From positions 1 to 35,448 of the forward strand of contig JAEEHO010000138.1 of NCBI GenBank assembly GCA_016280845.1: a DNA stretch of 35,448 bases. The letters run 5' to 3'. This document shows positions 8,455-17,454 of this stretch, one piece after another. Every line of letters starts with the position of its first letter. Within the stretch, counting starts at the first letter, position 1. A program made the translations under genes and the position numbers. The notes beneath the pieces are model-generated. The model saw only the letters and a program-made list of their open reading frames with translations. It ran no database searches and was not told where the DNA came from. The DNA comes from Paludibacteraceae bacterium (GTDB taxonomy: Bacteria; Bacteroidota; Bacteroidia; Bacteroidales; Paludibacteraceae).

Positions 8455-9855
8455 ATGAAAACGAAATTCTATCTATTAGCAGTAATCGCATGCGCCCTGG
8501 TTCTTTTGGGTGCATGCGGTTGCGGCCGTACAATTACACAGACAGAAGATCCGGATAAACCTAAAAACGACACCACCAAGGTTGAGGAAAAGCCGGATTT
8601 GAGCAAAATCAAGCAATCTGTACTCGTAACCGATGACTGGGTTTGGAGCAAAAAACCGCAGATCACGGTACATATAGAAAACCCGAACAAGGTTGCTGTC
8701 AAACTGGGTGTAAAAGTAAAAATCAGCACCGACAGCAAGCAGAATATTGCTGAAATAGTTGACAGCGTGGATATCGCTGCTAATGGCAAGGTGGATCACA
8801 TTATGACCACAAGCGAGAACCTCGAACCGGGTATCTATCGCGCTATTTGTTTCGTCAATGGCAAGAATGCGCGCTCGTTCTACTTCGCTATCGATCCGTT
8901 CGATATCAAGTCGGAACCGGACATGCAACCGGACTTTGACGCATTCTGGCAAGCAGCCAAAGACCAACTGGCTGCAGTGAACATGGATGCCAAACTGACA
9001 GAGATACCAGAGAAGAATTCATCGACACGCAAAGTGTATCTGGTAGAGATGTATTCCGTGCCCGATGGTCTGGAGGGTGAACCTGTAAAGATTCGCGGAT
9101 ACTACTGCGAGCCGCAGGATGGTCAGAAACACCCGGTTATTCTCCATTTCTACGGCTACGACACAGCCGGCAGCAAGGCTAAATGCGAGTGCCCGTCAGG
9201 CGGTTCGTCCAACTATGCAGAGTTCTATCTCTCCCACCGCGGACAATACCTGAACAACCGTCCGGCTTCAACCAAAAACCCTGGTGTAGAAGAAGATTGT
9301 ATCAATGTCTACAACTCGGACTGGTTCGCATTTAATTTCGGAGACAAGAACAGTTACTACTACCGCGGTGCATTCATGGATTGCGTACAGGCCGTTCGTT
9401 TTATGGCTACACGCTCTACCAGCGATATGACCAAGTTGTTCGCCGAGGGTTCGTCGCAAGGAGGCGCTCTCAGCTATGCTTGCGCAGCACTGAGTGACTA
9501 TCCGTTTACCGCCATTGCTGCGAATGTTGCCTTCTTAGGCGACTTTGCAGAAGCAATGGAGATTGGCGGTTTAGCAGCAGAGATTTCCAAGCGATGCAAA
9601 GGCTCGATGTCAACCGAGGATATGCTTACATTCCTCTCCTATTTTGACACAAAGAACATGGCCACTCGCATCTCATGTGCTGTGATGGGAAGTAGCGGAT
9701 TGCAGGACGATGTTTGTCCGCCTCGCACGAACGTGGTGCCTTTCAATAATTTGAAGACACCGGCTTCGGAAAAGAAGTACATGTGGGGCCCAGAGATGGG
9801 TCACGACTATCCGAAAGGATGGAACGCAATGGCATTCTTCAAGGAAAGAATGTGA
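8455..9855 (+). CDS. Acetyl-xylan-esterase/cephalosporin-C-deacetylase-like (AXE1 family) secreted lipoprotein
   Basis: Signal peptide plus lipobox-like ALVLLGACGCG. FAEGSSQGGALSYACAAL (GxSQGG nucleophile elbow), FDTKNMATRISCAVMGSSGLQDDVCPPRTN, GPEMGHDYPKG: AXE1-like alpha/beta hydrolase. Confidence 0.82.
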   Translation: MKTKFYLLAVIACALVLLGACGCGRTITQTEDPDKPKNDTTKVEEKPDLSKIKQSVLVTDDWVWSKKPQITVHIENPNKVAVKLGVKVKISTDSKQNIAEIVDSVDIAANGKVDHIMTTSENLEPGIYRAICFVNGKNARSFYFAIDPFDIKSEPDMQPDFDAFWQAAKDQLAAVNMDAKLTEIPEKNSSTRKVYLVEMYSVPDGLEGEPVKIRGYYCEPQDGQKHPVILHFYGYDTAGSKAKCECPSGGSSNYAEFYLSHRGQYLNNRPASTKNPGVEEDCINVYNSDWFAFNFGDKNSYYYRGAFMDCVQAVRFMATRSTSDMTKLFAEGSSQGGALSYACAALSDYPFTAIAANVAFLGDFAEAMEIGGLAAEISKRCKGSMSTEDMLTFLSYFDTKNMATRISCAVMGSSGLQDDVCPPRTNVVPFNNLKTPASEKKYMWGPEMGHDYPKGWNAMAFFKERM

Positions 9856-9905
9856 TTGTACAAATAGATAGTATTTTGGTGTAATCATTTAACCCGTTAA
9901 CCACA

Positions 9906-10853
9906 ATGAAAAAGTTTGATATAATTGCTTTAGGTGAGTTGAATGTTGATCTGATTCTCAATCAAATAGAGGGAGAACCGGAGATCGGAAAAGAAAAGTT
10001 CGCAAAACAGATGACATTGACTCTGGGTAGCTCGACAGCTATTTTTGCAGCCAATGCAGCTGCGTTGGGAGCAAAGGTTGCTTTCTGCGGAATGATCGGT
10101 AATGACAGTTTCGGTGACTTGGTAGAAACAAGTTTAAAGAAAAAGGGCGTAGATACCAGTTACCTGATTCGTCAGGACAAACATGCTACCGGTGCTACCA
10201 TCTGCATGAGTTATGACGAAGACCGTGCTAACCTGACTTATCAGGGTGCAATGGATTTCATGTCGTTGGACGATATCAATCCGGAGATCTTCAAGGAGAC
10301 CAAGCATATTCACATCTCGTCTATCTACATGCAGAGTGGTGTTAAGCGCGATCTGATGAAGATTCTTGAGTTGTGCAAAGAGAACGGAGTTACCACTTCA
10401 TTGGACACCCAGTGGGATCCGGAGGAGAAGTGGGATTTGGACTACAAAACCATTCTGCCGATGCTGACTGTCTTCATGCCGAACGAAACCGAATTGAAAT
10501 TCTTGACGCATAGCGAGAATCTGGAAGAGGCGATTGAAAAGATTCGCCCGTATGCCAACGCAGCCGTTATCAAATGCGGCAGCAAGGGTTCTATCTTGAT
10601 GCGCAAAGATCAACCGGCAAGGATACAACCGGCATTGCTGAACAAGCACGTAGTGGACTGCATCGGAGCAGGCGACTCATTCAACTCCGGCTTCATCACC
10701 CGTCTCGCAGCCGGCGATCCGTTGGACGTTTGTCAACAATATGGCAACATGACCGGTGCAGTTAACACTACCGCAGCCGGCGGAACAACCGCCTTCACAT
10801 GCCGTGAGGACGTAGAGAAAATCGGTCGCGAACGTTTCGGATGGGGAAAATAA
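9906..10853 (+). CDS. PfkB-family carbohydrate kinase
   Basis: ALGELNVDLILNQIEGEPEIGKE, GMIGNDSFGDLVETSLKKKGVDT, and C-terminal signature VVDCIGAGDSFNSGFITRLAAG. Confidence 0.9.
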   Translation: MKKFDIIALGELNVDLILNQIEGEPEIGKEKFAKQMTLTLGSSTAIFAANAAALGAKVAFCGMIGNDSFGDLVETSLKKKGVDTSYLIRQDKHATGATICMSYDEDRANLTYQGAMDFMSLDDINPEIFKETKHIHISSIYMQSGVKRDLMKILELCKENGVTTSLDTQWDPEEKWDLDYKTILPMLTVFMPNETELKFLTHSENLEEAIEKIRPYANAAVIKCGSKGSILMRKDQPARIQPALLNKHVVDCIGAGDSFNSGFITRLAAGDPLDVCQQYGNMTGAVNTTAAGGTTAFTCREDVEKIGRERFGWGK

Positions 10854-10855
10854 CA

Positions 10856-13384
10856 ATGAAACGTACTTTTCATATAGTAATACTATGCGTAGCAGCGGCG
10901 CTTCAAGCGTCCGCTGCTACGTGGTATATCCGAACCGATGGTTTGGATGGTAACGACGGCCGTTCGTGGGAAAACGCACAAGCAACTATTCGTTTGGGTA
11001 TTGACAACTGCCGCCCGGGTGACACCTTGCTGGTTGAAGCAGGTGTATATTACGAGGGAATTTCTATTAAAGAAGGTATTAAGATTTTTGGTGGATGCAC
11101 TGCATTTGAACCATTTAACCGCAAACGCAACCATGAAGACAAAACAATTCTTGATGGAGAAGGATTAGGTACACGTTTGATTACAACAGACGCTGATTGT
11201 ACCAAACCTACCGTTATCGAGGATTTTGTTCTTCAAAATGCGCGCCACGACCAACGAGGCGGTGCAGCATGGTTGAAAGGAAAAGTCCGCATGCGTCATT
11301 GCATCATCCGCGGATGTAGCGGTTTGCAATGCGGTGGCGTACTTATCAAGGGAGATCTACCTGAAGCCTCTGCTCTGGGAGCAGAATTGGAAGACTGCCT
11401 TATATACAACTGTTCCGCAACAGGTCATGAGTGGCCGGACGCAGGCGGAGTTGCTAATTTTGACGGAACACTGACTAATTGTATTATAGCCAATTGCTAT
11501 GGAGACCGTTATGGCGGCATTCACTCCGAAAGTTCCGTATATGACTGCATATTCTGGGGCAACAAAAACGAATATGGTTTCGTTGACCCGTCTAACTACG
11601 TTTCAGACGAAAGCATTTCGGGCACTAGTCGCGCCGATGAAGGTTTTGAAGACCATTTCTTCAAGAAACCGTGGTTGTCGTCAGACAATGAAGCGGAGGA
11701 TGGTCCTCATTTCCGTGATCCATCCAGTTTCGTAGGTGTACCTATCACAGATGCAGAGCAGGCCATCATGCTGGCAGCTGACTATAGCGTTGGACCTGCC
11801 ACACATCGTATCGCATCAATGCCGCCGGCATCTCCGCGTGCGAATATTCCTACAGATTTGATTTCATTCCCGTGCGAGAAACGCATAGGAAACACAACAT
11901 ATCGTTCTGCCGATTACACTGTTCCTTCTTTTATTGCATTCCTGCTAGACAAGAAGGCTAAATTAGTATCCAAAGAACAACCATACAATATGGTAGCAAC
12001 CATCAATGGTGATCCTATGACCCGGATGGGTTTCTGTTGGTTTACCAACGAAGGTATCACAGAAGGTAAAGTTCAGCTGGTGGCAAAAGCAAACGCTACC
12101 GCTGCGGACTTTACAGGCGATGCAGTTATTAGTGTAACAGCAAACGCAACTACAACAGCTCCTTTGCACTACGCAATATCGACTTCGGGGATTCTCAAAG
12201 CTGCACGTATTGACAAAAACACTGCCTTCCGTTATGTAAGCCACAAAGCACTTGCAGAAAACCTGAAACCGGGCACAGATTACTCATATCGCGTAGGTTA
12301 TGATGGTCATTGGAGTGACATTGCTCATTTCCGCACAGCGGACACACAACAGGGCGAGTTTTCTTTCATCTATATGACGGATAGCCATATTCAAAATCAA
12401 GAATATGTAGACGCTGCGCGTCTGTGTGCAGAGGCTGTTGCCAAGAATGAGAAGAACGCTCGTTTCTGCGTGTTCCCGGGTGATTTTGTGGATACTGGTA
12501 CGGACAATAACTCCGAGTGGGAGTGGGAGCGTTGGTTTGACGAGGTTATGAAACCCATCATCACACAGATGCCTATCGTGCCGACAGATGGTAACCACGA
12601 TGACTCGCCGTTATTAAACTACACATACCATTTCAACACCGACACTACGTTCAATCTCGAAACCAAAGTGCGCCCGCAGTTCGCAGGTATTAACTATAGT
12701 TTTAGTTACGGCAATCTACAATTGATTGCATTCTCCGAGCAAGATTTTTGGCGCGGAGAATATGACTACGAGACTCTTACATCCGAATACCTTGAGCGTG
12801 ACTTAGGCGGTTGGTTCCGTCGTCAGGTAGCAAAAGCACCAAATGCACAATGGCGCGTAGGATTGGTACACAAGAATCTGTTCTCCGGATCGGACCATCA
12901 ACGTGACAAAGAAACGCCGTTACTCCGCGCTACCTTGCTGCCAGTAATGAAAGACTGCAAAATAGATATGGTTTTACAGGGACATGACCACACGTATGAG
13001 ATTATCGGTCCGGTAGATCCTGATACGCGCAAGCCTATTCTGTCTGCAATCTCACAGCGTGAAGTAGTACCGGCATCAATGCCAAGCAATATCACCGGAT
13101 ACAAAAACGGTACATATAACGTCAAAAACGGCACGTTGTACTTTATCGGTGCTACTTGTGGAGCTAAACGTTATACCCCGCTGACTCGCGAAGAAATGGA
13201 TGCATCGAAGCACATCCACAAGATAGACAACTATTTTGATCTCTTCACAGGTATGTTCGGCCAACCGGGCGCACCGAGTTACACTCGTGTAACCGTGAAG
13301 AAGGATCACTTGTTGTTGGAGTCCTTCAAGGTATTAGAGAACGGAAAAACAGAATTGTTTAACACCATAAAAATAACACACTAA
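10856..13384 (+). CDS. Secreted right-handed beta-helix + Fn3/PAP-N-like + calcineurin-type metallophosphoesterase (member 1; no C-terminal motif)
   Basis: Start at ATG 10856 (MKRTFHIVILCVAAALQASA). TWYIRTDGLDGNDGRSWENAQATI beta-helix start; MPE motifs YMTDSHI, VFPGDFVDTG, PTDGNHDDS, LVHKNLFSG, QGHDHTYE. Confidence 0.87.
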   Translation: MKRTFHIVILCVAAALQASAATWYIRTDGLDGNDGRSWENAQATIRLGIDNCRPGDTLLVEAGVYYEGISIKEGIKIFGGCTAFEPFNRKRNHEDKTILDGEGLGTRLITTDADCTKPTVIEDFVLQNARHDQRGGAAWLKGKVRMRHCIIRGCSGLQCGGVLIKGDLPEASALGAELEDCLIYNCSATGHEWPDAGGVANFDGTLTNCIIANCYGDRYGGIHSESSVYDCIFWGNKNEYGFVDPSNYVSDESISGTSRADEGFEDHFFKKPWLSSDNEAEDGPHFRDPSSFVGVPITDAEQAIMLAADYSVGPATHRIASMPPASPRANIPTDLISFPCEKRIGNTTYRSADYTVPSFIAFLLDKKAKLVSKEQPYNMVATINGDPMTRMGFCWFTNEGITEGKVQLVAKANATAADFTGDAVISVTANATTTAPLHYAISTSGILKAARIDKNTAFRYVSHKALAENLKPGTDYSYRVGYDGHWSDIAHFRTADTQQGEFSFIYMTDSHIQNQEYVDAARLCAEAVAKNEKNARFCVFPGDFVDTGTDNNSEWEWERWFDEVMKPIITQMPIVPTDGNHDDSPLLNYTYHFNTDTTFNLETKVRPQFAGINYSFSYGNLQLIAFSEQDFWRGEYDYETLTSEYLERDLGGWFRRQVAKAPNAQWRVGLVHKNLFSGSDHQRDKETPLLRATLLPVMKDCKIDMVLQGHDHTYEIIGPVDPDTRKPILSAISQREVVPASMPSNITGYKNGTYNVKNGTLYFIGATCGAKRYTPLTREEMDASKHIHKIDNYFDLFTGMFGQPGAPSYTRVTVKKDHLLLESFKVLENGKTELFNTIKITH

Positions 13385-15144
13385 TGAAAACAAAGAATTT
13401 ATTTTATCCGTTGCTGTTAGGCAGCATGATGTTTGCTTCTTGTAAGCCGGAAATAGTAAATCCGCCAACTCCACCAGAAGAAGACACAACCCAAGTTTAT
13501 GTTCCTAAAACTGAAGTTGAAAAAGTTGACTCGGCCTACCAGGCGAAAGATTACACCGTACCCAGTTTTACACAACTTTGCATTGCAAAAGAAGCTGCTC
13601 GCGCAAATATGACAGCAGAAAATCTTGCCTTGATGTACGAAAAGGTCAGCCTATTGGTTGGCAAAGAAGAACCATACAATATGGTTGCTACCATCAATGG
13701 CGATCCTAAAACTCGCATGGGTTTCTGTTGGTTTACCAATGATAGTATCTTAGATGGTGAAGTTCAATTAGTCGCAAAGGAAGATGCTACCGAGGAAGAT
13801 TTTGCTAGCAGTGCCATCACTATACCTGCTACAGCAAAGCAAACCAAAGCTCTTCGATATTGTGGTATCTGCTCATATATCGTAGCACACTCAGGTATTG
13901 CAAAAGGAGAAAAGTTCCGTTATATCAGCCATAAAGCTTTAGCAGAGAATCTAACCCCTGGGACAAACTATTCATGGCGCGTAGGATATGAAGGTCATTG
14001 GAGCGATATTGCCCATTTCCGTACCCAAGATGCAAGCCAAGGAGAATTCTCTTTTATTTACATGAGTGATAGCCATATCATGAACCCAGACTACGTTTCC
14101 TACGCACGCCGTTGCGCTTTGGCTGCAGTAAAGACGGTTCCTGAGGCTCGTTTCTGTGTATTCCCTGGTGACTTTGTAGAAGATGGAACTATTGCCAATA
14201 GTGAGTGGGAATGGGAACGTTGGTTTGAAGAGTCGTTGGAACCGGTCATAAAGCATATGCCAATTGCTCCTACCGACGGAAACCATGATGATAGCCAAAA
14301 TTTGAATTACACCTACCACTTCAACACTAATAATGATTTCTCTCAAATCAACAAAAGAGCACAGTTTGAGGGAATCACATATAGTTTTACTTATGGCGAT
14401 GCATTATTTCTTATCTTCTCAATGCAAGATTTTTGGCGTCAGGACTATAGTATGGTAGATTGGACTTCTATTTATTTAAGTGATGTTAGCAAATGGTTCC
14501 GTCAGGAGACAGCAAAGAATCCTAACACAAAGTACCGCATTTCATTATCACACTTCAATCTCTTCTCGGGTTCGGACCACTCTACAGATGAGGATCCTCC
14601 TTTGTTCCGTCATTGCATGTTACCAACAATGAAGGCTTGCGAAATTGATGTCGCTCTTCAAGGACATGATCACACATATGAAGTTATTGGTCCCGTTAAT
14701 CCTGACAATTGTACTCCTATCTTGAGTGCTATTTCAGACCGAGAAGAAGTTGCAATTGACGCTGAAAAGAATGTAACCGGCTACAAAGGAGGAACCTATT
14801 GCACCGATGATGGTACGCTCTACTTTATTGGTGCGACTTGCGGCCGCAAACGTTACTATCCCCATGATCGTGCACGCATGGAGAAAGACTATGCCGCAAC
14901 TCCAGAAGAGTTAAAGAAGGGTAAACATGACGTAGAGAACTATTTCGATCTCTTCACTGGCATGTTTGGACAACCGGGAAGACCATCTTTTACAAAAATC
15001 ACTGTAAAGGACGATTGCATTGAATTTAACTCATACACAGCTGATAACGATGAGGGAGACGTAACTCTCTTCAATACCATGCGTGTAGTTCGTACCAAGG
15101 CGCACACAACACCTGCATTGTCAATGCCTGCATACAAAAAATAA
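13384..15144 (+). CDS. Lipoprotein Fn3/PAP-N-like + metallophosphoesterase (member 2; lacks beta-helix)
   Basis: MKTKNLFYPLLLGSMMFASCKPE (lipobox FASC). MPE motifs YMSDSHI, FPGDFVEDG, PTDGNHDDS, LSHFNLFSGSDH, QGHDHTYE. Start overlaps upstream stop (TAATG). Confidence 0.87.
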   Translation: MKTKNLFYPLLLGSMMFASCKPEIVNPPTPPEEDTTQVYVPKTEVEKVDSAYQAKDYTVPSFTQLCIAKEAARANMTAENLALMYEKVSLLVGKEEPYNMVATINGDPKTRMGFCWFTNDSILDGEVQLVAKEDATEEDFASSAITIPATAKQTKALRYCGICSYIVAHSGIAKGEKFRYISHKALAENLTPGTNYSWRVGYEGHWSDIAHFRTQDASQGEFSFIYMSDSHIMNPDYVSYARRCALAAVKTVPEARFCVFPGDFVEDGTIANSEWEWERWFEESLEPVIKHMPIAPTDGNHDDSQNLNYTYHFNTNNDFSQINKRAQFEGITYSFTYGDALFLIFSMQDFWRQDYSMVDWTSIYLSDVSKWFRQETAKNPNTKYRISLSHFNLFSGSDHSTDEDPPLFRHCMLPTMKACEIDVALQGHDHTYEVIGPVNPDNCTPILSAISDREEVAIDAEKNVTGYKGGTYCTDDGTLYFIGATCGRKRYYPHDRARMEKDYAATPEELKKGKHDVENYFDLFTGMFGQPGRPSFTKITVKDDCIEFNSYTADNDEGDVTLFNTMRVVRTKAHTTPALSMPAYKK

Positions 15145-15158
15145 GTAAACGTTAAGAA

Positions 15159-17420
15159 ATGCAACGTTCGATTCTAATACTCACATTGTCTGTGCTGCCG
15201 ATATTAGCGGCAGCGGGCGTTGTGAGTGTCACTCCAGGCGGAAGCAACCGCATAAAAACTGCGGCTGCTTCCGCTGCTTCCGGAGATACTCTGATGCTTA
15301 GTTCCGGTGATTATACCGAAACAAGCACAATAGAACTCTCCAAACCCCTGGCAATCATTGCAACAGAGGGCGCAAAACCTATTCTAAAAATGAGCGCACG
15401 CCTTCAAACCAAAACACAATTGATTCTGAAAGGACTTACTCTAATAGGAAACACTCAAGAGGCTGTACGTCTTGTGGCAGCAGAGAAAGATACGTTAGCA
15501 TCATTACACATGGCGAATTGTACGCTAAGTGGATACACAAGCAAATTCATTCGCGCGTACAACGAGGATAAAACAATTCCGTATATTGATAGTATCAGTA
15601 TTGATAACTGTATCTTCAATATAGAAGGTTCGTCCGTGCGCACAGTGCAAGCATCAAAAGCCGACAGACAACTACGCCATTTCAAACTGACTCGTTCTAC
15701 TTTTAACGGTGGCAGCGGTACAGAACGTATCATCTATATTAGTTCTGCTGAAGGCGCAACGATTGAATCTGCAGAAATAGACCATTGCACGTTCTTTAAC
15801 TCTATTGCTCCGCGCGCCATCTATTTGGCAAACATCGATGGAGCGAGAGTCTGTAACTGCATTTTGATGAATGTATCTGCGATAGATGGGAACCAAGGAT
15901 TTTGTCTGTATGGTAAAAATTCCTCGATTACACACTGCATAGCCTACAATGCGCCGGTATACGGTTCGCTCGGTAGTGTCACAAAGGTATATAACCGCAA
16001 TCCTCGATTTATGAATGCAGCAGCAGGAGACTTCCGACTCTACGCCAATTCTCCCGCAATAGGCAAAGCAACGGATGGATCCAATATCGGAGATCCGCGT
16101 TGGGAAGTGACAAGCGAAGTGTACAATGACCCGAATGAACCTTACATTCCGTACAAGAAACCTTATTCGATGGCGCCGACAACTAATTCAGTTAAGATTC
16201 TTTGGCAGATGAATGAAGAAGACAAACCTACCGAAGCAACTATTCGCTATGGTATTAATCGTGATAACCTTGATATGCAGATAACGAGTAGTGAGGGGTG
16301 GAATGTCGAGGATGAAGGTTACATGCATATCATCACACTGACTAGTCTGCAACCTTTCACTCGCTATTATTTCACGGTAGGCGATGGAACGCGTTGGTAT
16401 GCAGACACATGCAGCACCAAAACCGCTCCGGAATTAGGGACTGCATTCCGAATCTTTACTATCTCTGATATCCACGGCAATGCGCACAACAATTGGGCAA
16501 ATATGCAAGATACTATTTGTGCGTTGAACCCGGATATCAGCCTTATGAATGGCGATTTTGTTAGTAGCAAAGGTAATGACCGCAATTGGAACAAGTACTT
16601 CTTTACTCCGGGTGCACAGTTTCTGTCGCAAGTCCCATTGATGTCTTCAGTCGGCAATCATGAAACTGGCGACCCGTTCACATATCGATGGGCTTCCTAT
16701 TACGATTATTTTCATCAATTCAGTCATGGCACCCCAGAGGATACAATCAAGGACCCGCGCGGAGAAGCTTATTTCCATTTTACATATGGCAATGCTGATA
16801 TTGTAATGTTGAACCTCAACGGAGATCCATCTTCCCCAGATTTTTTGCCGGGCAGTAAACAGTATGAATGGGCTGATTCCGTCCTAAATACTTGTGATCG
16901 CCCGTGGATTATCGTTTGCCATCATGTGGGTGTGCATACCACCGGCTATCACGGGCAGTGGGCTGACGAACCTCGACAAATGGGAACGTTATTTGAGAAG
17001 TATGCAAAACAAGGAAAGCGTATAATATCTTTGTCGGGTGATGATCATTCGTTTGAGCATCTATATAAAGATGGTGTACACTACGTACGCCCGGGTTGTG
17101 GCCGCGACGCCAACTATGACCAGCAAACACAGTTGAATGATTATCGCTACTCATTATTCTATCGCCGCACATCTTGCTTCTCGCTGCTTGATATGGCAGC
17201 AGATGCATCAACCATTGATCTCACCGCATGCGATTCGGTCGGCAATATTTTCTATACCTACCGTTTCATGTTGGATGGCAGTGATCGAACTCCTATTGCA
17301 GAAACAATAGTTAATAGTACTTGCCCAAAAAAGGTACTCATTGATGGAAATATAATGATCCATCGCCCGGATGGACAGTTATATTCGGTAGTCGGAATGG
17401 CTATACGAAGAAAGGAATAG
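15159..17420 (+). CDS. Secreted beta-helix + Fn3 + divergent metallophosphoesterase (member 3) with short C-terminal motif
   Basis: Signal peptide MQRSILILTLSVLPILAAAG; GDTLMLSSGDYTETSTIEL beta-helix; TISDIHG, MNGDFVSSKG, SSVGNHETG, VCHHVGVHTTGYHG, SGDDHSFEHL; C-term VLIDGNIMIHRPDGQLYSVVGMAI. Confidence 0.83.
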   Translation: MQRSILILTLSVLPILAAAGVVSVTPGGSNRIKTAAASAASGDTLMLSSGDYTETSTIELSKPLAIIATEGAKPILKMSARLQTKTQLILKGLTLIGNTQEAVRLVAAEKDTLASLHMANCTLSGYTSKFIRAYNEDKTIPYIDSISIDNCIFNIEGSSVRTVQASKADRQLRHFKLTRSTFNGGSGTERIIYISSAEGATIESAEIDHCTFFNSIAPRAIYLANIDGARVCNCILMNVSAIDGNQGFCLYGKNSSITHCIAYNAPVYGSLGSVTKVYNRNPRFMNAAAGDFRLYANSPAIGKATDGSNIGDPRWEVTSEVYNDPNEPYIPYKKPYSMAPTTNSVKILWQMNEEDKPTEATIRYGINRDNLDMQITSSEGWNVEDEGYMHIITLTSLQPFTRYYFTVGDGTRWYADTCSTKTAPELGTAFRIFTISDIHGNAHNNWANMQDTICALNPDISLMNGDFVSSKGNDRNWNKYFFTPGAQFLSQVPLMSSVGNHETGDPFTYRWASYYDYFHQFSHGTPEDTIKDPRGEAYFHFTYGNADIVMLNLNGDPSSPDFLPGSKQYEWADSVLNTCDRPWIIVCHHVGVHTTGYHGQWADEPRQMGTLFEKYAKQGKRIISLSGDDHSFEHLYKDGVHYVRPGCGRDANYDQQTQLNDYRYSLFYRRTSCFSLLDMAADASTIDLTACDSVGNIFYTYRFMLDGSDRTPIAETIVNSTCPKKVLIDGNIMIHRPDGQLYSVVGMAIRRKE

Positions 17421-17454
17421 AAATACTTTTTTGTTTAACCCAATACCTAATCGT

